A stretch of DNA of 17,341 nucleotides from an uncultured Alphaproteobacteria bacterium. Its GTDB lineage: Bacteria; Pseudomonadota; Alphaproteobacteria; CAAHEQ01; UBA3637. The stretch lies in NCBI GenBank assembly GCA_944391545.1, contig CALXTZ010000017.1, forward strand, positions 1 through 17,341. The letters are read 5' to 3'. Of the stretch, positions 6,477 to 13,645 are shown one piece after another (position 1 is the first letter of the stretch; each line of letters starts with the position of its first letter). The position numbers and the translations under genes were made by a program. The notes under the pieces were generated by a model. The model worked only from the letters and a program-made list of their open reading frames with translations. It ran no database searches and was not told the origin of the DNA.

Positions 6477-7185
6477 GCGACCGCTCCATATATTTTTTGA
6501 CGGAACCGTCATATTCGACAACACCGTCTGCAATCCGAATTAACCGTTTGGCATACATCGCCACATCCGGTTCATGCGTCACCAAAATAATCGTGATGCC
6601 GCTTTTATTGAGATTTTGAAAAAACGTCATGATTTCGTCGGAAGTCTGGCTGTCCAAGTTCCCCGTCGGTTCATCGGCCAAAATAATTTTGGGATTGTTA
6701 ATCAAAGCTCTGGCAATTGCGACGCGTTGCTGCATACCGCCTGACAGTTGGTTCGGGATGCGGTCTTCGTATCCTTTTAAGCCGACCTTGTTAATCATTT
6801 CTTTGGCGCGTTCGTACATTTCGGATTTCCCGACGCCTTGATATAACAACGGTAAAGACACATTATCGGCAATGGACCGTTTCATGAGCAGGTTAAAGTT
6901 TTGAAACACAAATCCCAAAGTTTGTCCGCGGACAACAGCCAATTCTTCATCGGATAATTTTGAAATTTCCCGGCCGGCCAATAAATACGTGCCGCCGGTA
7001 GGTCTGTCCAAACATCCGAGCGTGTTCATCAACGTGGATTTACCCGAACCGGAATGTCCCATAATGGCGACAAAATCACCTTCTTCAATGGTAAACGAAA
7101 CGCCTTTTAAAACTTCCTGACTCATGCCGCCCGGCATGTAGTACGTTTTCTTTAAATCTTTGACTTCAACGACGGGGTTAGCCAT
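6469..7185 (-). CDS. ABC transporter ATP-binding protein, MacB/LolD type
   Basis: 238 residues with a full set of ABC motifs: Walker A GHSGSGKST (43-51), Q-loop glutamine 95 (VFQNFNLL), signature LSGGMQQR (147-154), Walker B IILADEP (167-173) with the catalytic glutamate, D-loop NLD, and H-loop histidine 204 (VTHEP). It powers the neighbouring FtsX-type permease as a mechanotransmission ABC pump. The ATG has an AAGGA ribosome binding site overlapping the macA stop. The gap to macA is 10 nt, and the 3' end overlaps the permease start by 8 nt, so expression is translationally coupled. LolD would look similar, but the macA/tolC neighbours favour an efflux pump. Confidence 0.93.
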   Translation of the reverse strand: MANPVVEVKDLKKTYYMPGGMSQEVLKGVSFTIEEGDFVAIMGHSGSGKSTLMNTLGCLDRPTGGTYLLAGREISKLSDEELAVVRGQTLGFVFQNFNLLMKRSIADNVSLPLLYQGVGKSEMYERAKEMINKVGLKGYEDRIPNQLSGGMQQRVAIARALINNPKIILADEPTGNLDSQTSDEIMTFFQNLNKSGITIILVTHEPDVAMYAKRLIRIADGVVEYDGSVKKYMERSHV

Positions 7186-7195
7186 GCAACATCCT

Positions 7196-8308
7196 TTACC
7201 GTTTGGTCGATGTAATGAATTCGGAAATCAACCGGTCGCCTTCTTTGACACCGTCCACGACTTCGGCGTACATCACATCCGATAATCCCAATTCAATGAC
7301 ATGCGGTTTGATTTGCCCATTTTCAAACGTATAAACAACAGCCTGCGTCGATTTTAAGTTAATCGGCCGCTGACCGATCATTTTTTGCCGCAAAGCTGCA
7401 TTCGGTTTGAACTGAACAACCGTGTTGGGAATGCGCAAGACATCTTGTTTCTCGGCCGTTAAAACCGTCACAAAAGCCGTCATGCCGGGCAACAGTCTTT
7501 TATCGTCATTGTTGACTTCGATGATGACCGTGTACATGACAACATTTTGTTCTTCGGTCGGGTTTAGCCGGATTTGTTTCACGGTTCCCCAGAACGTTTC
7601 CGTCGGATAAGCATCCACCGTAAATTCAGCTTTCATCCCGTATTTGATTTTGCCGATGTCCGCTTCGGAAACGGATGCTTCGATTTGCATCAGTTTTAAA
7701 TTTTCCGCGATTTCGAACAGCGTCGGCGTGGAATAAGACGCTGCCACGGTTTGTCCTTCTTCGACTTCTTTGGAAATAATCGTTCCGGAAACAGGCGAAG
7801 TAATGCGCGCATAATCAATATTTTGTTGAGCTTTATTGTAACCGGCTTGAGCGCTTAACAAATCCGATTCCGCCGAAGCCAAACTGATTTCGGCATCTTC
7901 CATTTCCGCCTTGGCAATCAGCTTTTGACTATATAAGTCTTTGTACCGATTGTAATTCATTTCGGCGACTTTTAACTTGCTTTTGGCTAAATCCAATTGA
8001 GCTTTGCTTTCGTTCAAATTTTCCTGCAACAAAAATTTATCCAATTCGGCCAGCAGTTGTCCTTCCGTGACTTCATCATTGTAATCGACATAGATTTTTT
8101 CAATGATACCGGACACCTGCGTCCCGACATTCACAACGTTAATCGGTTGCAGCGTTCCTGTAGCGGTTACTTTTTCGGTAACATCTCCTTTTTCGACGGT
8201 GATGAATTCAAATTGGCGTTCCGTTAATTTGTCCGACGGTTTGATGATGTAATAAAGGCCGACAACGGCAGCGAAAAGAACGGCGACAACGATGATAAAT
8301 TTTTTCAT
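7196..8308 (-). CDS. Periplasmic adaptor (membrane fusion) protein, MacA/HlyD type
   Basis: 370 residues. One N-terminal membrane anchor (FIIVVAVLFAAVVGLYYII, about residues 4-22) leads into the first half of the lipoyl/barrel-sandwich domain (VSGIIEKIYVDYNDEVTEGQ). An alpha-helical hairpin follows, rich in A/S/L heptads (about 90-165). The second lipoyl half is ARITSPVSGTIISKEVEEGQ, and beta-barrel and membrane-proximal domains complete the chain. This is the RND/MacA-type adaptor layout, bridging the inner-membrane ABC permease to the TolC-like channel. The start codon overlaps the stop of the upstream outer-membrane-factor gene as ATGA, an indicator of translational coupling. No lipobox is present, so it is anchored by its N-terminal helix. 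Confidence 0.92.
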   Translation of the reverse strand: MKKFIIVVAVLFAAVVGLYYIIKPSDKLTERQFEFITVEKGDVTEKVTATGTLQPINVVNVGTQVSGIIEKIYVDYNDEVTEGQLLAELDKFLLQENLNESKAQLDLAKSKLKVAEMNYNRYKDLYSQKLIAKAEMEDAEISLASAESDLLSAQAGYNKAQQNIDYARITSPVSGTIISKEVEEGQTVAASYSTPTLFEIAENLKLMQIEASVSEADIGKIKYGMKAEFTVDAYPTETFWGTVKQIRLNPTEEQNVVMYTVIIEVNNDDKRLLPGMTAFVTVLTAEKQDVLRIPNTVVQFKPNAALRQKMIGQRPINLKSTQAVVYTFENGQIKPHVIELGLSDVMYAEVVDGVKEGDRLISEFITSTKR

Positions 8309-9663
8309 ACTTTTTTCTCCATTTGCCCCAAAGCACGCATGAGGTTATTTTTGGCAATCATAAAATTATAAAAACTGGTAGAATATTCAATGCGGGCGCT
8401 GGCCAGTTGCGATTGTGCGTCCAGTAAAGTCAGAATGTTCACTTTGCCGACTTTGTAAGAAGCAAAAGCCACGCGTTCGGATTCTTCGGCGCTCGCCAGC
8501 AGGGTTTTGCTGATTTGATGCGTCTGATAGGACGTTTTGTAATCTTGAACGGCTGCCCACACTTCATTTTCAATATCTATTTTTAATTGGTTGACTTGTT
8601 CTTCCAATTGTTTCAGTTCATATCGCGCCTGGCCGACTTTGTAGGATTGGTCAAATCCGGAAAAAATCGGAATGGATAATTGTAATCCGATCGAACTGTT
8701 GTACGTTCCGTCTTCGCCGAAACGGACTTCTTTGCCGGCCCCGGCGGAACCGACGGCGCTTAATGTCGGCAGATGACCCGATTTTGCCGTTTGAACGTTA
8801 AATGCGGCGCCTTCTTTGTCTTTTTGTTTGGCTTTATAATCCGGCCGGTTTTCAAGAGCGGTTGTTATCAGCTTTTCGATATCACCCAATTTGACTTTGT
8901 CTTCAATCGTTTTGTCTTGGCGGTAAAGTCGAAAGTGGGTGTAAGGCGGCAAGTTAAGTAAATTGGCCAGATTGCCGCGTTCGAGCGCAATGGTTTTCTT
9001 GGCAACAGTGGTTTCCAGACGTGCTTGAGCGTAGGCTGTTTCCGCCTGTAATTTATCGCTTAACGGTACCAAGCCCAGTTTGTAGCGACTGTTGGCTTCT
9101 TCAAAGGCCTTTTTAGACGCTTCTTCACTTTTTTGTAAGCCTTCATATTTTTCTTCGGCCGACAAAACGCTGTAATATTTATCGGCAACGTTATAAAGCG
9201 TCGTTTGAAGCGTGCTGTCGTATCCGTAATAGGCGGAAGATAAATAACTTTTAAATTTATCGGCCGTACCGGAACGACCACCGAAGTCCAACAAAAGCCA
9301 ATTCAAAGAAACCCGAGCTGATGTGTCGGTTAAATCCGAATGACCGTTGCCGTCGACTTTCGTGCTGTTTTGATCTAAAGAACCGGTTCCGCTGACCGTC
9401 GGCAGGTAATTCGACAGGCTTTGCCCGTAACTGGCGGCCGAAACTTGGGTCGACAGATAACTGGATTTGAGTGTCGGGCTTTCACAGACGGCGATTTCCA
9501 TTGCATCCAATAATGTCAATTCTTTGGACAGATCCGGTTTTTGACAAACGGGCACTTTGTCGTTTTGGTAAACACCGAAAGGATCAACGGCATGTACGGG
9601 CGTTGTCATACCGGCCATCAACAGACCTAATCCGACAGGTAATAAAATATTCTTGGCCTTCAT
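8305..9663 (-). CDS. TolC-family outer membrane efflux protein
   Basis: 452 residues from the ATG at 9661-9663, which follows AAGGAG with 9 nt spacing. The in-frame ATG at 9672 directly abuts that ribosome binding site and is less likely. The signal peptide MKAKNILLPVGLGLLMAGMT...VHA is cleaved before VDPFGVY. The mature chain holds the two outer-membrane-efflux (OEP) repeats: long amphipathic helices such as ANSRYKLGLVPLSDKLQAETAYAQARLE and its second-half counterpart FASYKVGKVNILTLLDAQSQLASARIEYS, each with the typical Y-K-x-G-x-x-x-x-x-x-L-L-D/A-x-x pattern. It is first in the operon and supplies the outer-membrane exit duct for the adaptor and ABC pump that follow. Confidence 0.93.
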   Translation of the reverse strand: MKAKNILLPVGLGLLMAGMTTPVHAVDPFGVYQNDKVPVCQKPDLSKELTLLDAMEIAVCESPTLKSSYLSTQVSAASYGQSLSNYLPTVSGTGSLDQNSTKVDGNGHSDLTDTSARVSLNWLLLDFGGRSGTADKFKSYLSSAYYGYDSTLQTTLYNVADKYYSVLSAEEKYEGLQKSEEASKKAFEEANSRYKLGLVPLSDKLQAETAYAQARLETTVAKKTIALERGNLANLLNLPPYTHFRLYRQDKTIEDKVKLGDIEKLITTALENRPDYKAKQKDKEGAAFNVQTAKSGHLPTLSAVGSAGAGKEVRFGEDGTYNSSIGLQLSIPIFSGFDQSYKVGQARYELKQLEEQVNQLKIDIENEVWAAVQDYKTSYQTHQISKTLLASAEESERVAFASYKVGKVNILTLLDAQSQLASARIEYSTSFYNFMIAKNNLMRALGQMEKKV

Positions 9664-9682
9664 GTGATTCATCTCCTTTTTC

Positions 9683-9688
9683 AGTATA
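9683..9688 (-). promoter_or_regulatory. Possible -10 element for the tolC-macAB-like operon
   Basis: TATACT on the minus strand lies about 20 nt upstream of the likely tolC-like start. No convincing -35 hexamer sits at 16-18 nt (TTTTGT or GTTTTG are poor), so the operon promoter may need an activator. Confidence 0.3.
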
Positions 9689-9758
9689 TAGGATAAAATC
9701 ATTAACAAAACATGAAAAAACAGGTCTTTTTAGACTTGACAGTACGGTCGGAAACACT

Positions 9759-9787
9759 AAAAAACGCCCCATTTGACGTGGGGCGTT
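9759..9787 (-). terminator. Intrinsic terminator of the RHH gene
   Basis: AACGCCCCA (9763-9771) pairs perfectly with TGGGGCGTT (9779-9787). On the minus strand the stem is followed by a T-run, the right orientation to end the ribbon-helix-helix transcript 17 nt past its stop and to separate it from the efflux operon. Confidence 0.88.
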
Positions 9788-9803
9788 GCTTAACAGGAGA
9801 AAT

Positions 9804-10010
9804 TTAACCGTTCACAAAAAAACTCATTTTCGGACAACTGTCTTTTTTGTCCATCGTCTCATCATAATCATAAAAATCGTCCCACATGTCCAACGCATCG
9901 CATACGGCACGGACGAGAAAATCTTGAACGCTTTCCCCATTCTTATGGGCATGGCTTTCCAGTTTTGCATATAATCTGTCGTCGATATTTAAAGATATTT
10001 TGCGCGCCAT
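9804..10010 (-). CDS. Ribbon-helix-helix (CopG/Arc-like) DNA-binding protein with acidic tail
   Basis: 68 residues from the ATG at 10008-10010 (GGGAG 8-9 nt upstream); an in-frame TTG at 10016 is less likely. The N-terminal strand ARKISLNIDDRLYAKL is followed by two helices (ESHAHKNGESVQDFLVRAVCDAL), the RHH layout of antitoxins and small repressors. After residue 40 comes a strongly acidic and aromatic tail (DMWDDFYDYDETMD), which could contact a partner. No toxin gene lies next to it: the operon ends at a terminator, and the upstream gene on the same strand is unrelated. It may therefore be an orphan regulator. The upstream DNA carries four CGA(G/C)TCG palindromes, consistent with binding its own promoter. 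Confidence 0.7.
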   Translation of the reverse strand: MARKISLNIDDRLYAKLESHAHKNGESVQDFLVRAVCDALDMWDDFYDYDETMDKKDSCPKMSFFVNG

Positions 10011-10048
10011 GAACAATCTCCCTCGTCATTTGTTATGTCTTTAGAAGC

Positions 10049-10078
10049 ATTATAAACAGCCGAGTCGTTCGGTTGCAA
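10049..10078 (-). promoter_or_regulatory. Promoter of the RHH gene with an operator-like box in its spacer
   Basis: On the minus strand TTGCAA (10073-10078), an 18-nt spacer and a perfect TATAAT (10049-10054). The spacer contains CGACTCG (plus-strand CGAGTCG, 10061-10067), so a protein bound there would block RNA polymerase. The predicted start near 10042 leaves a leader of about 31 nt. Confidence 0.65.
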
Positions 10079-10168
10079 GAAAAAAATGAAAAATTTTTTT
10101 TCGAGTCGCTCCAGAGATTCCCTATATCGACTCGGAAAGGCGCACAAAAGCTTGATAAAAGCGACTCG
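10061..10168. repeat. Cluster of four CGA(G/C)TCG palindromic boxes
   Basis: The odd palindrome CGASTCG occurs at 10061-10067 and 10102-10108 (CGAGTCG) and at 10128-10134 and 10162-10168 (CGACTCG), two in each orientation, nested around about 10116. The outer copies extend to GCCGAGTCG and CGACTCGGC. They fill the 180-bp gap upstream of the RHH gene, with one box in the promoter spacer. The pattern fits an operator array for a small dimeric repressor; an iteron-like role has no support here. Confidence 0.6.
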
Positions 10169-10193
10169 GCAGGAATCCTGAAATTTTTTGTTT

Positions 10194-10421
10194 TCAGTTC
10201 AAATACGACTTCATTTTTTCGAGAAGTTCGGTGTCTTTGGTTAAATCCATCTCTTCTTCTTTGGCAAAAGCGATGTATTTTTCCATAGCGGCAATCGCTT
10301 CTTTTAAGTTGCCGAAAGTCGCGAGCAGAAGAGCTTTTTCTTTTAACGCTTCGTTGTTTTCGGGAACAAACGAAAGCAACAACCGCAACAGTTCTTCATT
10401 GCTGATAGGATTTTCTGACAT
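10194..10421 (-). CDS. Small helical TPR-like protein
   Basis: 75 residues from the ATG at 10419-10421; a TTG at 10439 would add 6 residues. The sequence is all-helical: EELLRLLLSFVPENNEALKE, then ALLLATFGNLKEAIAAMEKYIAFA, which resembles one tetratricopeptide repeat (the A..FGN..EAI..MEKYI pattern), then an acidic helix ending MKSYLN. There is no signal peptide, so it is cytoplasmic. The first 26 nt overlap the end of the BON lipoprotein gene, so it is probably the last gene of the rsmI-yraN-BON operon. Function unknown. Confidence 0.65.
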   Translation of the reverse strand: MSENPISNEELLRLLLSFVPENNEALKEKALLLATFGNLKEAIAAMEKYIAFAKEEEMDLTKDTELLEKMKSYLN

Positions 10422-10971
10422 GTGAAATAACCTTTTCAACGCCGCTTGTGGCGTAAATAATGTTCATGACGGCATCATATTCTTGCTGATTTTTGGCAAT
10501 ACCCATGACGTAAAGCGTTCCTTCATCCACTGTTATTTTATAATTGACAGAAGAAATTGATTGAGTCAAGAGCAACCGTGTTCGAATACTACTGGCAATC
10601 AACGCATCGTCGGAGGTCGCAAAAATATCTGACGGATTTTGGACGCGGATGTGGTTGTAAACTTTTGTCACACTGGGCGGCAGCCACGCCGTTTCAACAA
10701 CTGTTTCGATGTCTTCCACTGTCGGCAATGCGCCGTTCAGCATGACTTCTCCTTCAAAAACGGTGATTTCTATGTCAAGGGCGTACGTCGGTTTAATCGC
10801 CATCAGTTCAGAGCGAATTTGGATATTCACCTGTGTATCGTTCCAGTCGTCTTTTAAAGACCTTTCATCCAAAACGACGGCGCCGACTTTACTGCCGACA
10901 TTGTAGGCCGTGCCGACAAATGAACACGCGCTTAATAAAATCAGACAGCTGATGAAGAAGACTTTTTCCAT
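10396..10971 (-). CDS. BON-domain lipoprotein (DolP/OsmY-like)
   Basis: 191 residues. The ATG at 10969-10971 begins a lipoprotein signal, MEKVFFISCLILLSAC, with Cys16 as the lipidated residue. An open frame extends upstream but is just the other frame of yraN. Two BON domains follow (about residues 45-115 and 120-190): the first has QVNIQIRSELMA ... VFEGEVMLNGALP..E, the second IASSIRTRLL ... VDEGTLYVMGIAKNQQEYD. BON lipoproteins such as E. coli DolP (YraP) sit in the outer membrane, bind phospholipid and support envelope integrity. The gene starts 1 nt after the yraN stop, the same neighbour relation as the enterobacterial yraN-dolP region. Confidence 0.85.
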   Translation of the reverse strand: MEKVFFISCLILLSACSFVGTAYNVGSKVGAVVLDERSLKDDWNDTQVNIQIRSELMAIKPTYALDIEITVFEGEVMLNGALPTVEDIETVVETAWLPPSVTKVYNHIRVQNPSDIFATSDDALIASSIRTRLLLTQSISSVNYKITVDEGTLYVMGIAKNQQEYDAVMNIIYATSGVEKVISHVRKSYQQ

Positions 10972-10972
10972 C

Positions 10973-11353
10973 TCACCCTCGCCAGGCATCGACAAGATGA
11001 ACGGGGTCTTTGTGCTCACAAATGAAAACAGCATCAAATCGGCAAAAATAATCGGCAAATTCGGGGTGTTGCGCCCAAAAAATTTCGGCCGCACGGTAAA
11101 TCCGTTTTTGCGCCGTTGGCGTAATCGCATACGCACCGTCAGATACGGACGCGCGTTTTTTAACTTCGACAAAGACAAGCGTTTTGTCTTTTTCCATAAT
11201 CAAGTCAATTTCATTGGCGCCGATGCCGCGTCGGGCGCGCGTGTTTCTGGCGATGAGTTTATAGCCTTTCTTTTGCAGGAAAGAACACGCTTTTTGTTCG
11301 GCCGATCGGCCGCTGATGTACGCATTCAATCCCTGCAAAATTTTATTCTTCAT
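10973..11353 (-). CDS. yraN: YraN/UPF0102 family endonuclease-like protein
   Basis: 126 residues. The nuclease-fold core is visible: the GxSAEQ helix near the N-terminus, RNTRARRGIGANEIDLIM with Glu48/Asp50, and FVEVKKR with Glu63/Lys65, matching the E-x-D...E-V-K pattern of the UPF0102 (Holliday-junction-resolvase-like) family. Its biochemical role is not settled. The start overlaps the end of rsmI by 11 nt, and the stop is 1 nt before the BON gene. The rsmI-yraN pairing is common in proteobacteria. Confidence 0.9.
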   Translation of the reverse strand: MKNKILQGLNAYISGRSAEQKACSFLQKKGYKLIARNTRARRGIGANEIDLIMEKDKTLVFVEVKKRASVSDGAYAITPTAQKRIYRAAEIFWAQHPEFADYFCRFDAVFICEHKDPVHLVDAWRG

Positions 11354-12170
11354 ACTTTAATTCCAGCGCCTTTTGGTAAACTTGTTTTTTGGGCAAGCCT
11401 GTTTTCTTGGCAATTTGAGCGGCAGCATCTTTGACGGTCTTTGTCGACAATGCGTTTTTCAATAAATCGTTTAAATCGATTTTTTCCTGAATCGGCTGTG
11501 GCCGATCGACCAGGATGACAATTTCGCCTTTGGGTTCCTGGGCAAATTCGGCAATTAAATCATACAACGTGCCGCGTTTGGTTTCTTCAAATTTTTTCGT
11601 AATCTCCCGAACGACGGAAGCCTGACGATTGCCTAAAATCGTCAACATGTCCGTTAATGTTTCTTTGACCCGATGCGGCGATTCGTAAAAAATCAACGTG
11701 CCGGGGACAGCAGCCACTTCTTGAAGTTCTTTTTGGCGCGCGTTTTTCTTGGTCGATAAAAAACCGACAAAGAAAAATCGATCGGACGGCAAGCCCGATA
11801 ATTGCAAGGCAGGTAACAGCGCATTCGCACCCGGCACGGGAAAAACGGCAATGCCTTGATCCAAACAATCGCGAACCAATCGATAGCCGGGATCGGAAAC
11901 AAGCGGTGTTCCGGCATCGCTGACCAATGCAATAGTTTCGCCTTTTTCAAGCAGACTGATCAGTGTCGGGCGCATCTTGTCGGCATTGTATTCGTGATAA
12001 GCCAACATTTTGGCGGTTGTCGAAATGCCCAAAAGCATTAATAATTTGTTGGTCGTCCGCGTGTCTTCGCATGCGATGACAGTGGCTTGTTCCAGTGTTT
12101 GCCTGGCTCGATCCGTCATGTCGTTTAAATTCCCGATGGGCGTCGATACCAAATAGAGTCCTTTTTCCAC
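11343..12170 (-). CDS. rsmI: 16S rRNA (cytidine1402-2'-O)-methyltransferase
   Basis: 275 residues, starting with GTG at 12168-12170 behind an AAGGA about 10 nt upstream. RsmI uses SAM to 2'-O-methylate C1402 in the decoding centre of 16S rRNA. The tetrapyrrole-methylase fold motifs are complete: STPIGNLND (9-17), CEDTRTT (34-40), SDAGTPLVSDPG (84-95), VPGANALLPAL, FYESPHR and REITKKFEE. The C-terminal tail (AAAQIAKKTGLPKKQVYQKAL) is the helix-turn-helix-like extension typical of RsmI. It is first gene of the operon with yraN, the BON lipoprotein and the small TPR-like protein. Confidence 0.97.
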   Translation of the reverse strand: MEKGLYLVSTPIGNLNDMTDRARQTLEQATVIACEDTRTTNKLLMLLGISTTAKMLAYHEYNADKMRPTLISLLEKGETIALVSDAGTPLVSDPGYRLVRDCLDQGIAVFPVPGANALLPALQLSGLPSDRFFFVGFLSTKKNARQKELQEVAAVPGTLIFYESPHRVKETLTDMLTILGNRQASVVREITKKFEETKRGTLYDLIAEFAQEPKGEIVILVDRPQPIQEKIDLNDLLKNALSTKTVKDAAAQIAKKTGLPKKQVYQKALELKYEE

Positions 12171-12188
12171 GAATCTTATCCTTTCTTA

Positions 12189-12217
12189 TTGCAAATTTTG
12201 TCAAAAATGAGTATATC
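12189..12217 (+). promoter_or_regulatory. Promoter of the LppC/LpoA-like gene
   Basis: TTGCAA (12189-12194), a 17-nt spacer and TATATC (12212-12217). The predicted start near 12224 gives a leader of about 42 nt. Its -10 overlaps the -10 of the divergent rsmI promoter. Confidence 0.5.
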
Positions 12218-12218
12218 A
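12210..12218 (-). promoter_or_regulatory. Extended -10 promoter of rsmI
   Basis: On the minus strand TGATATACT is an extended -10 (TGn-TATACT) about 40 nt before the GTG start of rsmI. It shares bases with the divergent promoter's -10, so the two promoters probably exclude one another. Confidence 0.45.
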
Positions 12219-12265
12219 AAAGAAGATAGAAAAAAACAGATTTTCGTTAAAAAAGGTTATAAGAC

Positions 12266-13645
12266 GTGTTTCAGATTCGAAAAATAGGGTTTGTGCTGGG
12301 GCTTTTGGGTGTAGCGGCTTGTTCGGGACCGAATGTGTACCAACAATCGATTTCGCCTTCTATCCCGGCGTCGATTGTCCCGTATGATCAAGAAAAACCG
12401 TTGTATGATAACCTGATGACGGATTCGGCGTTCAGCCGAAATGTCAAAGTGGCGATGCTGTTGCCGTTAACGGGCAAGGATGCCAAAATTGGCGAAGATT
12501 TGCGTAATGCCGGGATGATGGCTCAATTCGATATTGCCAACAACAACTTTGTTTTGCAGTTTTACGACACCAAAGGGACGGTTGAAGGGGCTAAAGAAGC
12601 TTTTGAACAGGCTGCCGATGCCAAGGTTGATTTGATTTTAGGGCCGGTTTTTGCGCGGGAAGTCGGAGCTATTCGCCGGCAGGCGCGGGCTAAAAAGATT
12701 CCGGTTGTTTCCTTTACGTCGGATACGGACGAAGTGGATGAGGGCGTTTATACGATGGCATTATTGCTTCCGGAACAAATTGAACGATCCGTGCGCTATG
12801 CCTGTGAAAAAGGCAAACAAAGCCTGGCGATTATGGCACCCGATAACAAAGCCGGCGACATTGCCGTTGCTTCGGCCGAAAAAGCGGCCAAGTCTTGCGG
12901 TATGCGTATTTCCGCCGTTTCGATTTACAACCCGACCTTTATTAATTTTGAACCGTATGTGTTAAAAACGCTGCCGGAATCATTTAAAAATATTAAAATT
13001 TTGGAAAAACAAAAAAAGCCGGATCCGTCTGAAGAAAGCAAGGAAAATATTCCCGTTGCGGAACAAATCGACTTTGATACGTTGCTGATTGCGGATGACG
13101 GCAACCGGTTGAAATCCATCGCGTCTTTGTTTGCTTTGTATGATGTGACTCCGCGGGATGTTTTGTTCATCGGTACATCGACGTGGCAGGATCCGACGCT
13201 GACGTTGGAAGGGGCTTTGGCCGGCGCAAAATTTTCATCGCTGCCGATGCAGGGATTTGAAAAATTTACGGAACGTTATCAAGAAACATACGGCAAAAAA
13301 CCGATTCGATTGGCGTCTTTGTCTTATGATGCGGTCGCACTGGCTTCGGTTTTGTCGCAAACCGGCGGTATTACCAAAGAAAATTTAACGAATATGCGCG
13401 GTTTTTTAGGGACGGACGGATTGTTTCGATTGACGCCGACCGGCGAGTCCGAACGTTTGTTGGGTATGACGGAAATTGTATCGCGCAATCAATTTCGAGT
13501 CATTCAAAAACCGTCGATTAATTTTGAACAGGAAGCCGTTCGCAAAGAAAACATGGAACGCATTCGGCTGCAAAATGAATACAAACGTCAGATGGAAGCA
13601 ATTACGCCGGATCTTGCGGCCACAAGTCCAGAATTAATGAATTAA
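12266..13645 (+). CDS. Penicillin-binding-protein activator lipoprotein, LppC/LpoA-like
   Basis: 459 residues from a GTG at 12266 with AAGG 9 nt upstream. A lipoprotein signal (MFQIRKIGFVLGLLGVAAC, Cys19) is followed by a periplasmic type-I binding-protein fold: VAMLLPLTGKDAKIGEDLRNAGMMAQFD, LILGPVFAREVGAIRRQA, IPVVSFTSD and VLFIGTSTWQDP. In E. coli LpoA a related domain activates PBP1A at the outer membrane; in alphaproteobacteria the equivalent sits beside rsmI/yraN and hemW, as here. A lysine- and proline-rich insert (about residues 245-265) interrupts the fold. The tail is a charged helix. The last 44 bp overlap convergent hemW. Activation of a PBP is family inference, not shown here. Confidence 0.85.
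   Translation: MFQIRKIGFVLGLLGVAACSGPNVYQQSISPSIPASIVPYDQEKPLYDNLMTDSAFSRNVKVAMLLPLTGKDAKIGEDLRNAGMMAQFDIANNNFVLQFYDTKGTVEGAKEAFEQAADAKVDLILGPVFAREVGAIRRQARAKKIPVVSFTSDTDEVDEGVYTMALLLPEQIERSVRYACEKGKQSLAIMAPDNKAGDIAVASAEKAAKSCGMRISAVSIYNPTFINFEPYVLKTLPESFKNIKILEKQKKPDPSEESKENIPVAEQIDFDTLLIADDGNRLKSIASLFALYDVTPRDVLFIGTSTWQDPTLTLEGALAGAKFSSLPMQGFEKFTERYQETYGKKPIRLASLSYDAVALASVLSQTGGITKENLTNMRGFLGTDGLFRLTPTGESERLLGMTEIVSRNQFRVIQKPSINFEQEAVRKENMERIRLQNEYKRQMEAITPDLAATSPELMN

Noticed and set aside
8305..9708. Longer start for the TolC-like protein at 9708 or 9672
   Set aside because: The 9672 ATG touches the ribosome binding site with no spacing and 9708 lies upstream of it; the 9663 ATG has proper spacing and begins a standard signal peptide.
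9804..10421. Toxin-antitoxin pair formed by the RHH protein and the neighbouring 75-residue protein
   Set aside because: The 75-residue protein is TPR-like, overlaps the rsmI operon, and is separated by 180 bp with an RHH-specific promoter between; no toxin fold is seen.
10972..11178. N-terminal extension of the BON lipoprotein
   Set aside because: The extension is the alternative frame of yraN. The internal ATG at 10971 begins a perfect lipoprotein signal peptide one base after the yraN stop.
10910..11434. 174-codon plus-strand frame antisense to yraN/rsmI
   Set aside because: It lies opposite two well-supported genes, shows no family features and reads as reverse-frame protein composition (rich in R, F, N).
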